Notes: generated from the letters alone by a model not told the origin. A stretch of DNA of 32,893 bases from an uncultured Lysobacter sp. (GCA_946480055.1 CAMLID010000035.1:1-32893), one strand, 5' to 3'; shown: positions 7,927-16,611, counted from the stretch's first letter. Translations and numbers: made by a program.

Positions 7927-8517
7927 CTAAGCGTCGCTCAACTGCTGCTGCAATTCGCGCAGTCGCGCCAGCCTGCGCTGGCCGCTGCGCGACTTGAACC
8001 AGGCCATCACCACCGAGACCAGCAGACCGATGGCGCCGCCGATCACGCCGCCGACCATGCCGCTGAGGTGGCGCGAGTCGCTGTCCGGAATCCCGATGGC
8101 GGTGAGCGCGCAGATCCCCAGCCACAACAGTAGGCCGATCCAGGTGCCCTGGCGCCAATAACGCATGCTGGCCTGGACCCGGTCGATATCGAGCTGCAGC
8201 ATCGCCGCGGTGTCGAGACCTTGGTCGCGCCATTGCCGGCGCCGCAGCCACAGCGACCAGGCCTGGAATCCGATCGAGACCGGGATCAGCAGTGCAAAGA
8301 CCGGCAGCATCGGGTCGGAAGACTCGGCCTTGACGATCAGCCCGATCAGCGCGGCGACCGACAGCACCGTAACCGCAATCTCGCCGAGCAAGGCCCGGCG
8401 CAGGCTGCGGCCGCGCTTACTCACCTCTTCGCGCAGGCGATCGACATCGATCGGGCTCGCGGCCTGCTCGCGCCACTCGTCGCCCAGCGAAGTCCAGTCG
8501 AATTCTGCGTCGTTCAT
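7927..8517 (-). CDS. Four-helix membrane protein coupled to the ECF sigma factor, candidate anti-sigma
   Basis: The 196-residue protein starts at ATG 8517, overlapping the sigma factor stop by four bases (ATGA), which implies translational coupling. A charged N-terminus of about 40 residues (NDAEFDWTSLGDEWREQ, RLREEVSKRGRSLRR) would be cytoplasmic. Four hydrophobic segments follow: ALLGEIAVTVLSVAALIGLI, PVFALLIPVSIGFQAWSLWL, GTWIGLLLWLGICALTAIGI and GMVGGVIGGAIGLLVSVVMA, with a basic, Gln-rich tail. No zinc-binding ASD motif (HxxxCxxC) is seen, so it is not a ZAS-type anti-sigma. The genetic position alone suggests it restrains the sigma factor. Confidence 0.7.
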   Translation of the reverse strand: MNDAEFDWTSLGDEWREQAASPIDVDRLREEVSKRGRSLRRALLGEIAVTVLSVAALIGLIVKAESSDPMLPVFALLIPVSIGFQAWSLWLRRRQWRDQGLDTAAMLQLDIDRVQASMRYWRQGTWIGLLLWLGICALTAIGIPDSDSRHLSGMVGGVIGGAIGLLVSVVMAWFKSRSGQRRLARLRELQQQLSDA

Positions 8518-9077
8518 GCCGATTCTCCCAGGCCGTCGCGCAATTGCCGGCGCGCGCGACTCAGGCGCTGCGCGACGGTGTTCTCTTCCAGGCCCAGCGA
8601 GTCGCCGATCTCGCACAGCGAAAAGCCTTCCAGCGCCAGCACCACGACCTGGCGCTGGCCCAGCGGAAGTTGCCGCACCGCCTCCAGCAAATTGCGGCGG
8701 CGTTGCTGGGCTTCGGCGTGACCGAGCGGGTCGGGGCCGGGATCGGGATGGGCGTCGTCGAGTTCGTCCTCGACCCGGCGATGCCGGGCGAGATAGTCGA
8801 TGGCGCGGTTATGCGCGATCCGGGCCACGAAAGTGCGCAGCGAAGCTTCACCGCGCCAAGCCGGCAGCGCGCGCCACAGCGCCAGGCTGATTTCCTGCAG
8901 CAGGTCTTCACGGCGGCCCGGCTCGGACTGGTAGCTGCCGGCGATACGGCCGAGCATCGGGCCGTGCTCGCGCAGCACCGCATCGAAGTCCGGCGCCACG
9001 GCTTCGCCCGTGCGCCGCGATGCGTGCGTGGCGGCGTCGGTGGCCTGCGTCGAAACCGCTTCCGCGGTGTTGTCCAT
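8514..9077 (-). CDS. ECF-type RNA polymerase sigma factor
   Basis: The 187-residue protein has sigma region 2 (about residues 38-100, with REDLLQEISLALWRALPAWRG and SLRTFVARIAHNRAIDYLARHRR) and region 4 (about 135-180, with LPLGQRQVVVLALEGFSLCEIGDSLGLEENTVAQRLSRARRQLRD, the helix-turn-helix that binds the -35 element). Region 3 is absent, as in ECF sigma factors. The first 30 residues are an Ala/Thr-rich extension of no clear role. AGGAAG lies five to six bases before the ATG. The downstream overlapping gene is the likely partner. Target genes and signal are unknown. Confidence 0.9.
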   Translation of the reverse strand: MDNTAEAVSTQATDAATHASRRTGEAVAPDFDAVLREHGPMLGRIAGSYQSEPGRREDLLQEISLALWRALPAWRGEASLRTFVARIAHNRAIDYLARHRRVEDELDDAHPDPGPDPLGHAEAQQRRRNLLEAVRQLPLGQRQVVVLALEGFSLCEIGDSLGLEENTVAQRLSRARRQLRDGLGESA

Positions 9078-9134
9078 ACCGGTCTTCCTGGGTCCCCTGC
9101 CTGCATAGTCTGCCGGCGCGCGGAAAACCTGACA

Positions 9135-9159
9135 CGGCGGCCACGCATCGCGGCCGCCG
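9135..9159 (-). terminator. Terminator-like hairpin after hslU
   Basis: Arms 9135-9142 and 9152-9159 form a perfect 8-bp GC stem with a 9-base loop, just past the hslU stop at 9169 in the direction of transcription. A TTTT run follows shortly after. It probably ends the hslVU transcript before the ECF sigma gene. Confidence 0.6.
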
Positions 9160-9168
9160 CGGATCGGG

Positions 9169-10545
9169 TCAGAGGATGTAGCGGCTCAGGTCCGGGTCCT
9201 GGACCAGCTCGCCCAGGTGGGCGTCGACGTAGGTGCGGTCGATGCTCACGGCCTGGCCGCCGCGGTCGGGCGCCTCGTAGCTCAGGGTGTCGAGCAGGCG
9301 TTCGAGCACGGTGTGCAGGCGACGCGCGCCGATGTTCTCCTGGCGCTCATTGACCTGGGCCGCGATCTCGGCCAGACGCTCGACCGCGTCGGCCGTGAAC
9401 TGCAGGTCCACGCCCTCGGTGCGCAGCAGTTCGACGTACTGGGTGGTCAGCGCGGCCTTGGGCTCGGTCAGGATGCGCACGAAGTCGTCCTTATTCAGCG
9501 CGCCCAACTCGACCCGGATCGGGAAACGGCCCTGCAGCTCCGGAATCAGGTCGCTCGGCTTGGCCAGGTGGAACGCACCGGAGGCGATGAACAGGATGTG
9601 GTCGGTCTTGACCGCGCCGTACTTGGTGCTCACAGTCGAGCCTTCGACCAACGGCAGCAGGTCGCGCTGCACGCCCTCGCGGCTGACATCGCCGCCGCCG
9701 ACGTTCTCGGAACGCTTGGCGACCTTGTCGATCTCGTCGATGAAGACGATGCCGTGCTGCTCACAGGCTTCGATCGCGGCCTCGCGCACTTCGTCTTCGT
9801 TGACCAGCTTGCCGGCCTCCTCCTCGATCAACTGCGGACGCACGGCCTTGATCGTGAGCTGACGCTTGTGGGTCTTGCCGCCGGACACCTGCGAGAACAT
9901 CTGGCGCAGCTGCTGGCCCATCTCTTCCATGCCCGGAGGCGCCATGATGTCGACGCCGAGGTTGACCGCGGTTTCGATCTCGATTTCGCGATCGTCCAGT
10001 TCGCCGGCCCGCAGTTGTTTGCGCAGCTTGGCGCGGGTGTCGTTGTCGGGTGCCTGGTAGTCCTGTGCCGGCGTGTCCGCGCCGAAACCGAAGCCGCCTG
10101 GGATGCGCTTGGGCAGCAGCGCATCGAGGATGCGGTCTTCAGCTCGGTCCTCGGCCTGCGCACGCACGCGTTGCTTGGCCTGCTCCCGGTACAGCTTGAC
10201 CGCGGTGTCGGCCAGGTCGCGCACGATCTGCTCCACGTCCTTACCGACGTAGCCGACCTCGGTGAAGCGGGTCGCCTCGACCTTGACGAAGGGCGCGTTG
10301 GCCAGCGTCGCCAGACGCCGCGCGATCTCGGTCTTGCCGACACCGGTCGGGCCGATCATCAGGATGTTCTTGGGCATCACCTCGTTGCGCAGATCGGGCT
10401 CGAGCTGCATGCGCCGCCAGCGGTTGCGCAGGGCGATCGCAACCGCGCGCTTGGCCGCTTGCTGGCCGACGATGTGGCGGTCTAGCTCCTGCACGATCTC
10501 GCGCGGAGTCATGGTGGCGTGGCTGTTGTCGGGTTTCATAGTCAT
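9169..10545 (-). CDS. hslU: ATP-dependent protease ATPase subunit HslU
   Basis: The product is the AAA+ unfoldase ring of the HslUV protease, which unfolds substrates in the cytoplasm and feeds them to HslV. From ATG 10545 it has 458 residues. The N-terminus carries [33 protein letters not shown]. Walker A GPTGVGKT is at 65-72, followed by [21 protein letters not shown] with the pore motif GYVG. The I-domain spans about 115-245. Walker B is [10 protein letters not shown], and sensor 2 lies in [16 protein letters not shown]. The last residues LSRYIL are the tail that inserts into HslV and opens it. It lies 34 bases behind hslV. The start could also be the Met two codons later (10539) or the Met at residue 12; the ribosome site is weak for all. 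Confidence 0.96.
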   Translation of the reverse strand: MTMKPDNSHATMTPREIVQELDRHIVGQQAAKRAVAIALRNRWRRMQLEPDLRNEVMPKNILMIGPTGVGKTEIARRLATLANAPFVKVEATRFTEVGYVGKDVEQIVRDLADTAVKLYREQAKQRVRAQAEDRAEDRILDALLPKRIPGGFGFGADTPAQDYQAPDNDTRAKLRKQLRAGELDDREIEIETAVNLGVDIMAPPGMEEMGQQLRQMFSQVSGGKTHKRQLTIKAVRPQLIEEEAGKLVNEDEVREAAIEACEQHGIVFIDEIDKVAKRSENVGGGDVSREGVQRDLLPLVEGSTVSTKYGAVKTDHILFIASGAFHLAKPSDLIPELQGRFPIRVELGALNKDDFVRILTEPKAALTTQYVELLRTEGVDLQFTADAVERLAEIAAQVNERQENIGARRLHTVLERLLDTLSYEAPDRGGQAVSIDRTYVDAHLGELVQDPDLSRYIL

Positions 10546-10579
10546 CGGGATGGGATGCGGGGCTTGGGCGGGCCGGAGC

Positions 10580-11131
10580 TCAAAGCTCTTCGACGACGAC
10601 GTTGCGATTGGTGTAGATGCAAACATCGCCGGCGATTCCGATCGCCTCGGTGGCGATGGTGCGGGCGTCGAGTTCGGTGTGCGCCATCAGCGCGCGCGCA
10701 GCCGACAGCGCGTACATGCCGCCGGAGCCGATGGCGATGATGCCGTCTTCGGGCTCGATCACGTCGCCGGTGCCGCTGATGATCAGCGAGGTTTCCTTGT
10801 CGGCGACCGCGAGCAACGCCTCGAGCTTGCCCAGGCGGCGCTCGGTGCGCCAATCCTTGGCCAGTTCGACCGCAGCGCGGGTGAGCTGGCCGTGCTTTTC
10901 GAGCTTGGCTTCGAACAACTCGAACAAAGTGAAGGCATCGGCGGCGGCGCCGGCGAAACCGGCCAGCACCTGGCCGTCGCGGCCGAGCCGGCGCACCTTG
11001 CGCGCATTGGATTTCATTACGGTGTGGCCCAACGTCACCTGCCCGTCGCCGGCGACCGCGACGCGGCCGTTGCGGCGCACCGAGACGATCGTGGTGGCGT
11101 GGAAGGTGGTGGGGTTCTGACTGGGGTCCAT
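10580..11131 (-). CDS. hslV: ATP-dependent protease peptidase subunit HslV
   Basis: This is the proteasome beta-like dodecameric peptidase of HslUV, 183 residues here, the normal length. The catalytic Thr is exposed by removal of a short propeptide (residues 1-12) before the sequence [20 protein letters not shown]. Other family marks are [36 protein letters not shown], the [14 protein letters not shown] segment and [20 protein letters not shown] near the C-terminus. GGAGG four bases before ATG 11131 is the ribosome site. A sigma32-type promoter lies at 11159-11184, so hslVU is probably heat-induced. In many bacteria xerC is directly upstream of hslV; here a RiPP-like operon intervenes. Confidence 0.96.
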   Translation of the reverse strand: MDPSQNPTTFHATTIVSVRRNGRVAVAGDGQVTLGHTVMKSNARKVRRLGRDGQVLAGFAGAAADAFTLFELFEAKLEKHGQLTRAAVELAKDWRTERRLGKLEALLAVADKETSLIISGTGDVIEPEDGIIAIGSGGMYALSAARALMAHTELDARTIATEAIGIAGDVCIYTNRNVVVEEL

Positions 11132-11158
11132 GCGGCCTCCGTTGCTGACCCTTCGAAC

Positions 11159-11184
11159 GTGGGGCCGTGGCCGGTGGGTTCAAG
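11159..11184 (-). promoter_or_regulatory. Sigma32 (RpoH)-type heat-shock promoter of hslVU
   Basis: On the minus strand CTTGAA (11184-11179) is followed after 14 bases by CCCCAC (11164-11159). The RpoH consensus is CTTGAA, 11-16 bases, CCCCAT. The match is five of six at -10 and six of six at -35, with correct spacing. The hslV ATG is 28 bases beyond the -10 box. hslVU is a classical sigma32 regulon member, so position and sequence agree. Confidence 0.8.
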
Positions 11185-11193
11185 GCCAGCAAG

Positions 11194-11214
11194 GAGCGCC
11201 GGGGCCCGGCGCTC
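11194..11214 (-). terminator. Perfect GC hairpin at the end of the RiPP-like operon
   Basis: Arms 11194-11203 and 11205-11214 are perfectly complementary around one base, a 21-base palindrome. In RNA the innermost pairs would open to form a loop. It lies about 55 bases past the stop of the last cluster gene and just ahead of the hslVU promoter. No strong T-run follows (CTCCTTGCTGG), so factor-independent termination is not certain. Confidence 0.5.
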
Positions 11215-11268
11215 AGCTTCCGCTACGCCGCGTGCTTCTCCGCGCGCCGGCGCCAACGCCCGGCAGCC

Positions 11269-12546
11269 TCAATCGGCGGTGGCCGGACCGGCGATACAGG
11301 TCCGCCAGTCCTGCGGACGCAGGCAATCGCCGATGACGCGATCGATCTGCGCGAGCGTGACCGCCGCGGTTCGCCGTTCGAAGCCGAGCAGATCGTCCGG
11401 CTCCCAACCCAGGTCGGCGGCCGACAGGATCGCATCGCTCAGCCCGTCCAGGGTCGCCAAGCCGATGTGGAACGCGCCGATGGCGGCGCGCTGCGCGTTC
11501 TCGAACTCCCGCGTCTCCACGCCGGTCTTCGCCAGGTGCTCGATCACCGTGCGCGTCGCCGCCAGCGCAGCCTCGAGCTTGTCGGGACTGGCCGACAGCA
11601 CGACCTGCCAGTGGCCGCCGCCACGCCGGGATTCGCCGAGCTCGGAACGCATGACGTAGCTGAGCCCCTGTCGCTCGCGAACGCTGGCGACCAGGCGCGA
11701 GGAGAATGCGCCGCCCAGGATGCGGTTGGCCAGGCGCAGGGCTGGGTAGTCCGAATGCGTGCGCTCCAGCGCCAAGCGCAGACCCATTGCGACGCCACAG
11801 CTTTCCTGCTCGGGCAATACCAGCCGCTGGCTGTCCGGCCCGGCGGCAGGCTCGCCCCATTGCGTCGCCTCCGGCACGGCACGCGGCGCCCATCCTTTCA
11901 CGCCGCGCTCGACCAGACGCGCGGCCACCTGCGGATCGACGTCGCCCACCACAGCGATGCGCAGATCGTTGGCGCCGTAGCGTTCGCTGTGAAACCTGCG
12001 CACGTCGGCGACGGTGCAACCTTCGAGCAAGGCGACCTGTTCGGCGGGACCGGGCTCGTAAGCCGGATGCGTCGGCGGATAGAGCATGCGCGTCAACGCG
12101 CTGGTCGCGATGTGCGCGGAATCCATCGCGCGGTACTGCAGTTCCGCGATCAGACGGGCGCGCTCGGCGTCGAGCAGGGCCTGGTCGAACTCGGGTTCGC
12201 GCAGGCACTCCATCGTCCAGTCCACGAGCTGCGGCAAATCGACCGTGCGGGCGCGCGCGAAGAAGCGCACGCCGTCCGCATCGGCCTCGACTGCGAACGA
12301 AGCGCCGCGCGCTTCCAGCAATTCCGCGATCTCGAACGGACCGCGCCGACGATTGGCGCAGCCCACCAACGTGGCGACCAGGCTCTGCAGCATAGCGCCT
12401 CCCGGCGCGAGCGCCGTCCCCGTGCGAAACGTGCCGGTCAGTGCGACGATCGACGGCACTGCCGCGCGCAACCCATAGAAATGTCCATACGCGAGCGGTA
12501 CCGTCGCAACGGACTGCGGCTCGTGCGACTTCGTGTCTGCGCTCAT
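11269..12546 (-). CDS. M16-family peptidase homologue without HxxEH, partner subunit
   Basis: The 425-residue protein has the M16 two-domain fold by sequence, but the zinc motif HxxEH of the N-terminal domain is missing: the region reads GGAMLQSLVATLVGCANRR. The C-terminal half keeps the M16 partner hallmark RERQGLSYVMRSEL (R...GLxY), which in two-subunit M16 enzymes supplies residues for binding the substrate. ILGGAFSSRL, also a family mark, is present. The ATG shares one base with the stop of the preceding catalytic M16 gene (TAATG), giving coupled, probably equimolar synthesis. Together they should form a heterodimeric peptidase, comparable with PqqF/PqqG-type or AlbE/AlbF-type proteases that act on peptide natural products. 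No signal peptide is visible, suggesting cytoplasmic action. The role in leader removal is inference from context. Confidence 0.85.
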   Translation of the reverse strand: MSADTKSHEPQSVATVPLAYGHFYGLRAAVPSIVALTGTFRTGTALAPGGAMLQSLVATLVGCANRRRGPFEIAELLEARGASFAVEADADGVRFFARARTVDLPQLVDWTMECLREPEFDQALLDAERARLIAELQYRAMDSAHIATSALTRMLYPPTHPAYEPGPAEQVALLEGCTVADVRRFHSERYGANDLRIAVVGDVDPQVAARLVERGVKGWAPRAVPEATQWGEPAAGPDSQRLVLPEQESCGVAMGLRLALERTHSDYPALRLANRILGGAFSSRLVASVRERQGLSYVMRSELGESRRGGGHWQVVLSASPDKLEAALAATRTVIEHLAKTGVETREFENAQRAAIGAFHIGLATLDGLSDAILSAADLGWEPDDLLGFERRTAAVTLAQIDRVIGDCLRPQDWRTCIAGPATAD

Positions 12547-13883
12547 TACGAAAGTCCCGTGCGGCCCATTGCGTCGACGAGGTGGCCCACGGTGAGCCGC
12601 CGCTCGCTCAGGTAGCGCGCAGCGACGCGCGCCACGTCGTCCACCGTCACCGCACTGATGCGCTCGGCTGCAGTGGTGTAGCTGCGCCAATCGCCAGCTG
12701 CTATGGCTTCGTTCAACTGCATGGCGATCGCCAACGGCCCGTCGCGCGAGGTCAGCAGTCTACCGCGGATCTGTGCCTGAGCGTGGGCCAACTCCTCGTC
12801 GGCGACGCCGACACGAACCTCCTCGACCGCTGCGCGCATCGCGTACTCGACACGCCGATGATCGGCATCGGGATGTACGACCGCGCTCAACTGAAACAGA
12901 CCGGGGTGCCGCAAGCGCGACACGCTGGACCAGACCTCCGTCGCCAGACCCGCCGCGACCAGACGACGGTACAGCCGCGACGATCGCCCTCCCGCCAGCA
13001 TCAGTGCCAACACCTCCAGCGCGTCCACGTCGGAATCGACGCCGCAAGGCGACTTGTAGGCGAGCATGACGATGCCCGGCGCCCCTGGACATTCCACCGT
13101 GGTCCGACGCTCGTCGTCCTGCTCCGGCTCGGGCGGTTGCGCCGTATCCGGCTCTGGGCGCGCGGCGATGTCTTCGAAGCGATGCCTGACGATCTCCAGG
13201 GCCGCGTCGCGGTCGACGTCGCCGATGATGGTGATGGTGGCGTTGTCGGGCCGATAGTGCGCCCGATAGTGCGCCAGCAGATGTTCTCGCTCGAAGCCTT
13301 CGATGTCCTCGCGCCGCCCTATCACGGGCATACCGTAGGGGTGCTCAGCGAAGGCGGCGCCCCAGATCGCTTGCAGCAGTCGTTCCAGTGGGTCGCCGAT
13401 GAGCCGATCGAATTCATTCAGCACGACCATCTTCTCGGTCGCGAGTTCCGCGGCATCGAGGCTGAGGTGGCTCATCCGATCCGCTTCGATCTGCGCGATC
13501 AGGTCCAGGCTGTCGCGCGGCGCGAGTGCGAAGTAGTGGGTGCGGTCGTACCAGGTCGTGGCGTTGACCTGCGCGCCCAGCGGCAGCAGCAATTGGTGGA
13601 TGGAATTGCCCTGGCGTTTGTGGAAGCGCGCACTGCCCTTGAACATCATGTGTTCGAGCATATGGCTCACGCCGCGCGCACCCGCGCGCTCGTGGCGACT
13701 GCCGACCTCGTAGGTGACCATCAGCAAGGCCACCGGCGCGGTCCGCATCGGCAGGTACAGGATCTTCAGGTCGTTCGCCGCAAGGCGGTGCTCCTCGATG
13801 CCCCCGTCGCTGGCCAACGACGGTTCTGTCGCACCCTCATCGCAGGCGATCGTCGTTCGCTCTTGCAGTTCCGTCGCTTCCAT
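12546..13883 (-). CDS. M16-family zinc metallopeptidase, catalytic subunit
   Basis: The 445-residue protein holds the inverted zinc motif H74-M-L-E77-H78 within RGVSHMLEHMMFKGSARF, with the third ligand Glu expected at Glu157 (ATEKMVVLNEFDR, 79 residues after His78). HPYGMPVIGRREDI and YRPDNATITIIGDVD are further M16B marks. Length fits a single half of the M16 clam-shell, so it needs the partner encoded directly downstream. The start at ATG 13883 has GGAGG eight bases before it and lies 14 bases after the MATE stop. A longer open frame reaching back to 14726 is only a shadow of the MATE gene. No signal peptide is seen. In this operon it most likely cleaves the 33-residue precursor after modification. 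Confidence 0.9.
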   Translation of the reverse strand: MEATELQERTTIACDEGATEPSLASDGGIEEHRLAANDLKILYLPMRTAPVALLMVTYEVGSRHERAGARGVSHMLEHMMFKGSARFHKRQGNSIHQLLLPLGAQVNATTWYDRTHYFALAPRDSLDLIAQIEADRMSHLSLDAAELATEKMVVLNEFDRLIGDPLERLLQAIWGAAFAEHPYGMPVIGRREDIEGFEREHLLAHYRAHYRPDNATITIIGDVDRDAALEIVRHRFEDIAARPEPDTAQPPEPEQDDERRTTVECPGAPGIVMLAYKSPCGVDSDVDALEVLALMLAGGRSSRLYRRLVAAGLATEVWSSVSRLRHPGLFQLSAVVHPDADHRRVEYAMRAAVEEVRVGVADEELAHAQAQIRGRLLTSRDGPLAIAMQLNEAIAAGDWRSYTTAAERISAVTVDDVARVAARYLSERRLTVGHLVDAMGRTGLS

Positions 13884-13897
13884 CGCACATGCCTCCG

Positions 13898-15274
13898 CTA
13901 CGGCGCGACAGCAACGCTGTCGGGAGATGCGGCCAACGGCGCGTCGGCAGGTTTGCCGAATTCGCGACGCAGGAACCACCAGGCCATCACGGCCTGGGCC
14001 GAACCGGCGACGACCATCGCCCACCAGATCCAGGTCGGACGGAAGCCCGCCAACAGCGACAGGCTGCACGCCAGCGAGACCAGCAGGGTCATGTGCAGCA
14101 GCTGCGCCATCAGGCCGGCACGGGTGTTGCCCATGCCGGAAAGCACCGCAAACACGACCGAAGCCACGCCCAGCGGAATCAGGTCCAGGGCGGCGATGCG
14201 CAGGAACGAAGCGCTCGCGGCGATCACCTCCGGGTCGCTGGAGAAGCGGCTGCCGATCCAGGGCGCGAAGCCCTCGGACACGATCACCAGCACGGGCACC
14301 AGTACGCCAGCGAACAGCAGCCCGGTCCGCAGCGTCTGGTTCACGCGGTCGCGCAGCCCGGCGCCGTAGTTCTGGCCGGCGACGATGCAGATAGCGCCCG
14401 CCAGTGCGGTCAAGGGCATCAGGCCGGCCTGGAACGCGCGTTGGCCTATGCCGAAACCGGCCTGCTCGATCGGTCCGAACGGCCGCAGCATCAACCCGAT
14501 CGCCAGTAGCGACACGCTGACCACGCCGCTGCCGATGCCGGCGGGCACGCCGATCTTCAGCGCGGTCCACAGTTCCCTGGGCCGTGCGAACCAGATCGCT
14601 GGCCGCATGCGCAGATAGGCGTCCTTGCGTGCGAAGTAAGCCATCAACATCAGCATCACCGCCGCGCACGACAGCAGCGAGGCCAGTCCAGCGCCCGCGG
14701 CGCCCATCGACGGCAACCCGGACCAACCGAACATCAGCGCCGGCGTGAACACCGCGCCCAGGGCCACGGTGCCGATCTGGGCGATGGCACCGGCTTTGAC
14801 GTTGCCGGTGAACTCCAGCATCGCCGCCAACACCAGCATCGGGATCTGGATCGCGATCGAAGGGATGAACCAGCTGTAGAAGGAAGCGATCACCGCAGCG
14901 GTGGCCGCGTCGGTCGTCATCAGGCCGCTGAAGGCCTCCCGGTTCGCCCAGGCCAGCAGCGCCACCAGGGTCGAGACGATGAAAGAGGCGCCGAAGGCCT
15001 CGTTGAAGATCCGGTTGACGCGCTCGCGTTCCTTGGCGCCGACCGCATGCGAAATCAGCACGCCCGCGCCCATGCTCAGCACCGGCAGCAGGATCAGCAC
15101 CAACATGATCGGCATCGCCGCCAGCGTGACCGCGGCCTGCGCGGTCGGCCCAAGCCTTCCCAGCCAGTAGATGTTCACCAGCGAGAACACCGTCCCGGCC
15201 AGTGAGTTCAACAACAGCACGCCGGACATCCGCAACAGATGCGCGGCGATCGGACCGTCAGTCAGATCGCGCAT
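13898..15274 (-). CDS. MATE-family efflux transporter, probable product exporter
   Basis: The 458-residue protein has about 12 hydrophobic helices in two similar halves and MATE-type features. It begins LTDGPIAAHLLRMSGVLLLNSLAGTVFSLVNIYWLGRLG. LPVLSMGAGVLISHAVGAKERERVNRIFNEAFG is the loop after helix 2, and IGQRAFQAGLMPLTALAGAICIVAGQNYGAGLRDRVNQTL is its counterpart in the second half. MATE proteins are Na+ or H+ antiporters that expel organic compounds; one exports methanobactin in methanotrophs. It starts 24 bases after the second P450, with GGGAGG seven bases before ATG 15274, and is followed after 14 bases by the catalytic M16 gene. Export of the matured peptide and self-protection are the inferred roles. 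Confidence 0.9.
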   Translation of the reverse strand: MRDLTDGPIAAHLLRMSGVLLLNSLAGTVFSLVNIYWLGRLGPTAQAAVTLAAMPIMLVLILLPVLSMGAGVLISHAVGAKERERVNRIFNEAFGASFIVSTLVALLAWANREAFSGLMTTDAATAAVIASFYSWFIPSIAIQIPMLVLAAMLEFTGNVKAGAIAQIGTVALGAVFTPALMFGWSGLPSMGAAGAGLASLLSCAAVMLMLMAYFARKDAYLRMRPAIWFARPRELWTALKIGVPAGIGSGVVSVSLLAIGLMLRPFGPIEQAGFGIGQRAFQAGLMPLTALAGAICIVAGQNYGAGLRDRVNQTLRTGLLFAGVLVPVLVIVSEGFAPWIGSRFSSDPEVIAASASFLRIAALDLIPLGVASVVFAVLSGMGNTRAGLMAQLLHMTLLVSLACSLSLLAGFRPTWIWWAMVVAGSAQAVMAWWFLRREFGKPADAPLAASPDSVAVAP

Positions 15275-15298
15275 GAAGCCCTCCCGGGGTGCGCCGCG

Positions 15299-16534
15299 CT
15301 ACGCACGCACCACCGCGCCGACGAAATCCATCGGCCGGACCACCGAGGCGACGACCATCTTCGCGCGCTCCGGATCGGCGATGCGCAGCCGATAGCGGGT
15401 GCTGAACAGATGCGCCATCAGGATCAGCTGACCCAGGCCGAGATTCGCGCCGATGCAGGACTTGGGCGCCCATCCGAACGGCACGTAGCTGCCATGCGGG
15501 CACTGCTCGCGGCTCTCTGCCAGCCAGCGGTCGGGATTGAACACGTCCGGATCCGACCAAGTGCTCGCATCGTGATGGGTGAAGAAGGAACTCAGTGCGT
15601 ACACCTGCCCCGTCTTGAGCTGGGTTTCGCCTTCGTAGATGTCGGTCCGCACGCGGCGCGTCACGATCGGCGGAGAGCTCCAGATCCGCAGCACTTCCTT
15701 GACGAAGCGCGTGGTGTTCGGGGCCAGGCGCGCGGGCGATTCGCACAAGGCGTCCAGCGGAATCGCGGACAACTCGGCGACCATGCGCTCGCGCCACTCA
15801 TGCTGGCGCTGCCATTCGAACAACAGACAGGCCGCGCCGGCGCCGGGGGAACTGGTGATCGCGGTCAGCAGCGCGGTGACCGCGTCCGCGGCGCGATCCA
15901 GGCCCAGCTCCGGCAGCATGTCCACCATCGGATCGGTCAGATCCTCCTGGCGCGGGCGCTTGCCGCTGGCCCGGCCCTTCAACTCGCGCCTGACCTCCAC
16001 GCCGACGAGGAACTGATAGACCCACATCTTGGGTTTGTGCAGCGGCGGACAGCGGTGCTCGTCGATATCCGACAGCACCAGCGCCACTTTCGACATCACT
16101 TCATCGACCACGCGCTTATGCGCGCGCGGCGTCAGGCCGGTGATGATGGCCGATACCAGCGGTTCGAGCATCGCCCGTTCTGCCAGCCAGACCAGGTCCT
16201 GATCGCGTCCGATCTCCGCGTCAAGCAAGTTCTGTATGCGCAGCGCCAACTGCTTGAAGCCTTCGACACTGGTCAGCACGCGCATTTTCCCGAGCCAAGC
16301 CCCGCGCACCTGATGCCAGGACACCGGCTCGCTCTTGCGCCCCCGCACGACGTCGGAGAAGCCGTCCAGCATGGTCAGATCGGCGTAATTCGCCGCTTCC
16401 ACGCGCTCGGCGACGTCCGGATCGAAGATCGCGAGAGCCCGGTCCTCCTTTACCCAGAACACCGACCCCTCTTCCTTGAGGCGACGTCGGAACGCCTGCA
16501 CCGACGGAATTTCCACCACTTTCGAATCCTGCAT
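15299..16534 (-). CDS. Atypical cytochrome P450 (second in the cluster)
   Basis: From ATG 16534 (AAGGA nine bases upstream) the protein has 411 residues. The K-helix ExxR is EVLRIW, the PERF-like motif is FNPDRW, and the heme-thiolate loop is FGWAPKSCIGANLG with Cys360. Compared with the FxxGxxxCxG consensus, the second conserved Gly is Ala and the usual Arg/His before Cys is Ser. The I-helix oxygen-activation motif (A/G-G-x-D/E-T) reads AITSSP by my alignment, lacking the acid. The first 34 residues of the longer open frame (to 16636) are rejected because they would overlap the hairpin and the precursor stop. It follows the precursor gene by 77 bases and probably installs an oxidative cross-link on it. 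No dedicated ferredoxin or reductase gene is nearby. Confidence 0.9.
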   Translation of the reverse strand: MQDSKVVEIPSVQAFRRRLKEEGSVFWVKEDRALAIFDPDVAERVEAANYADLTMLDGFSDVVRGRKSEPVSWHQVRGAWLGKMRVLTSVEGFKQLALRIQNLLDAEIGRDQDLVWLAERAMLEPLVSAIITGLTPRAHKRVVDEVMSKVALVLSDIDEHRCPPLHKPKMWVYQFLVGVEVRRELKGRASGKRPRQEDLTDPMVDMLPELGLDRAADAVTALLTAITSSPGAGAACLLFEWQRQHEWRERMVAELSAIPLDALCESPARLAPNTTRFVKEVLRIWSSPPIVTRRVRTDIYEGETQLKTGQVYALSSFFTHHDASTWSDPDVFNPDRWLAESREQCPHGSYVPFGWAPKSCIGANLGLGQLILMAHLFSTRYRLRIADPERAKMVVASVVRPMDFVGAVVRA

Positions 16535-16574
16535 CGTCCGCGTCCTTGGGCCTGATGGGAACCGCTGACCGAAG

Positions 16575-16601
16575 CCGGGGGCGGCATGACGCCGCCCCCG
16601 G
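16575..16601 (-). terminator. Perfect 11-bp hairpin between precursor and downstream P450
   Basis: Arms 16575-16585 and 16591-16601 are perfectly complementary (all G/C) around the loop GTCAT on the transcript. The stem begins ten bases after the precursor stop. The downstream sequence CTTCGGTCAG has no T-run, so it is better seen as a partial terminator or 3' stabiliser, giving more precursor than enzyme mRNA. This arrangement is common after RiPP precursor genes. Confidence 0.6.
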
Positions 16602-16611
16602 ACGTTACTGC

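Noticed and set aside
13884..14726. Long N-terminal extension of the catalytic M16 gene
   Set aside because: It lies inside the MATE gene in another frame. The true start at 13883 has a good ribosome site and M16-like sequence begins soon after.
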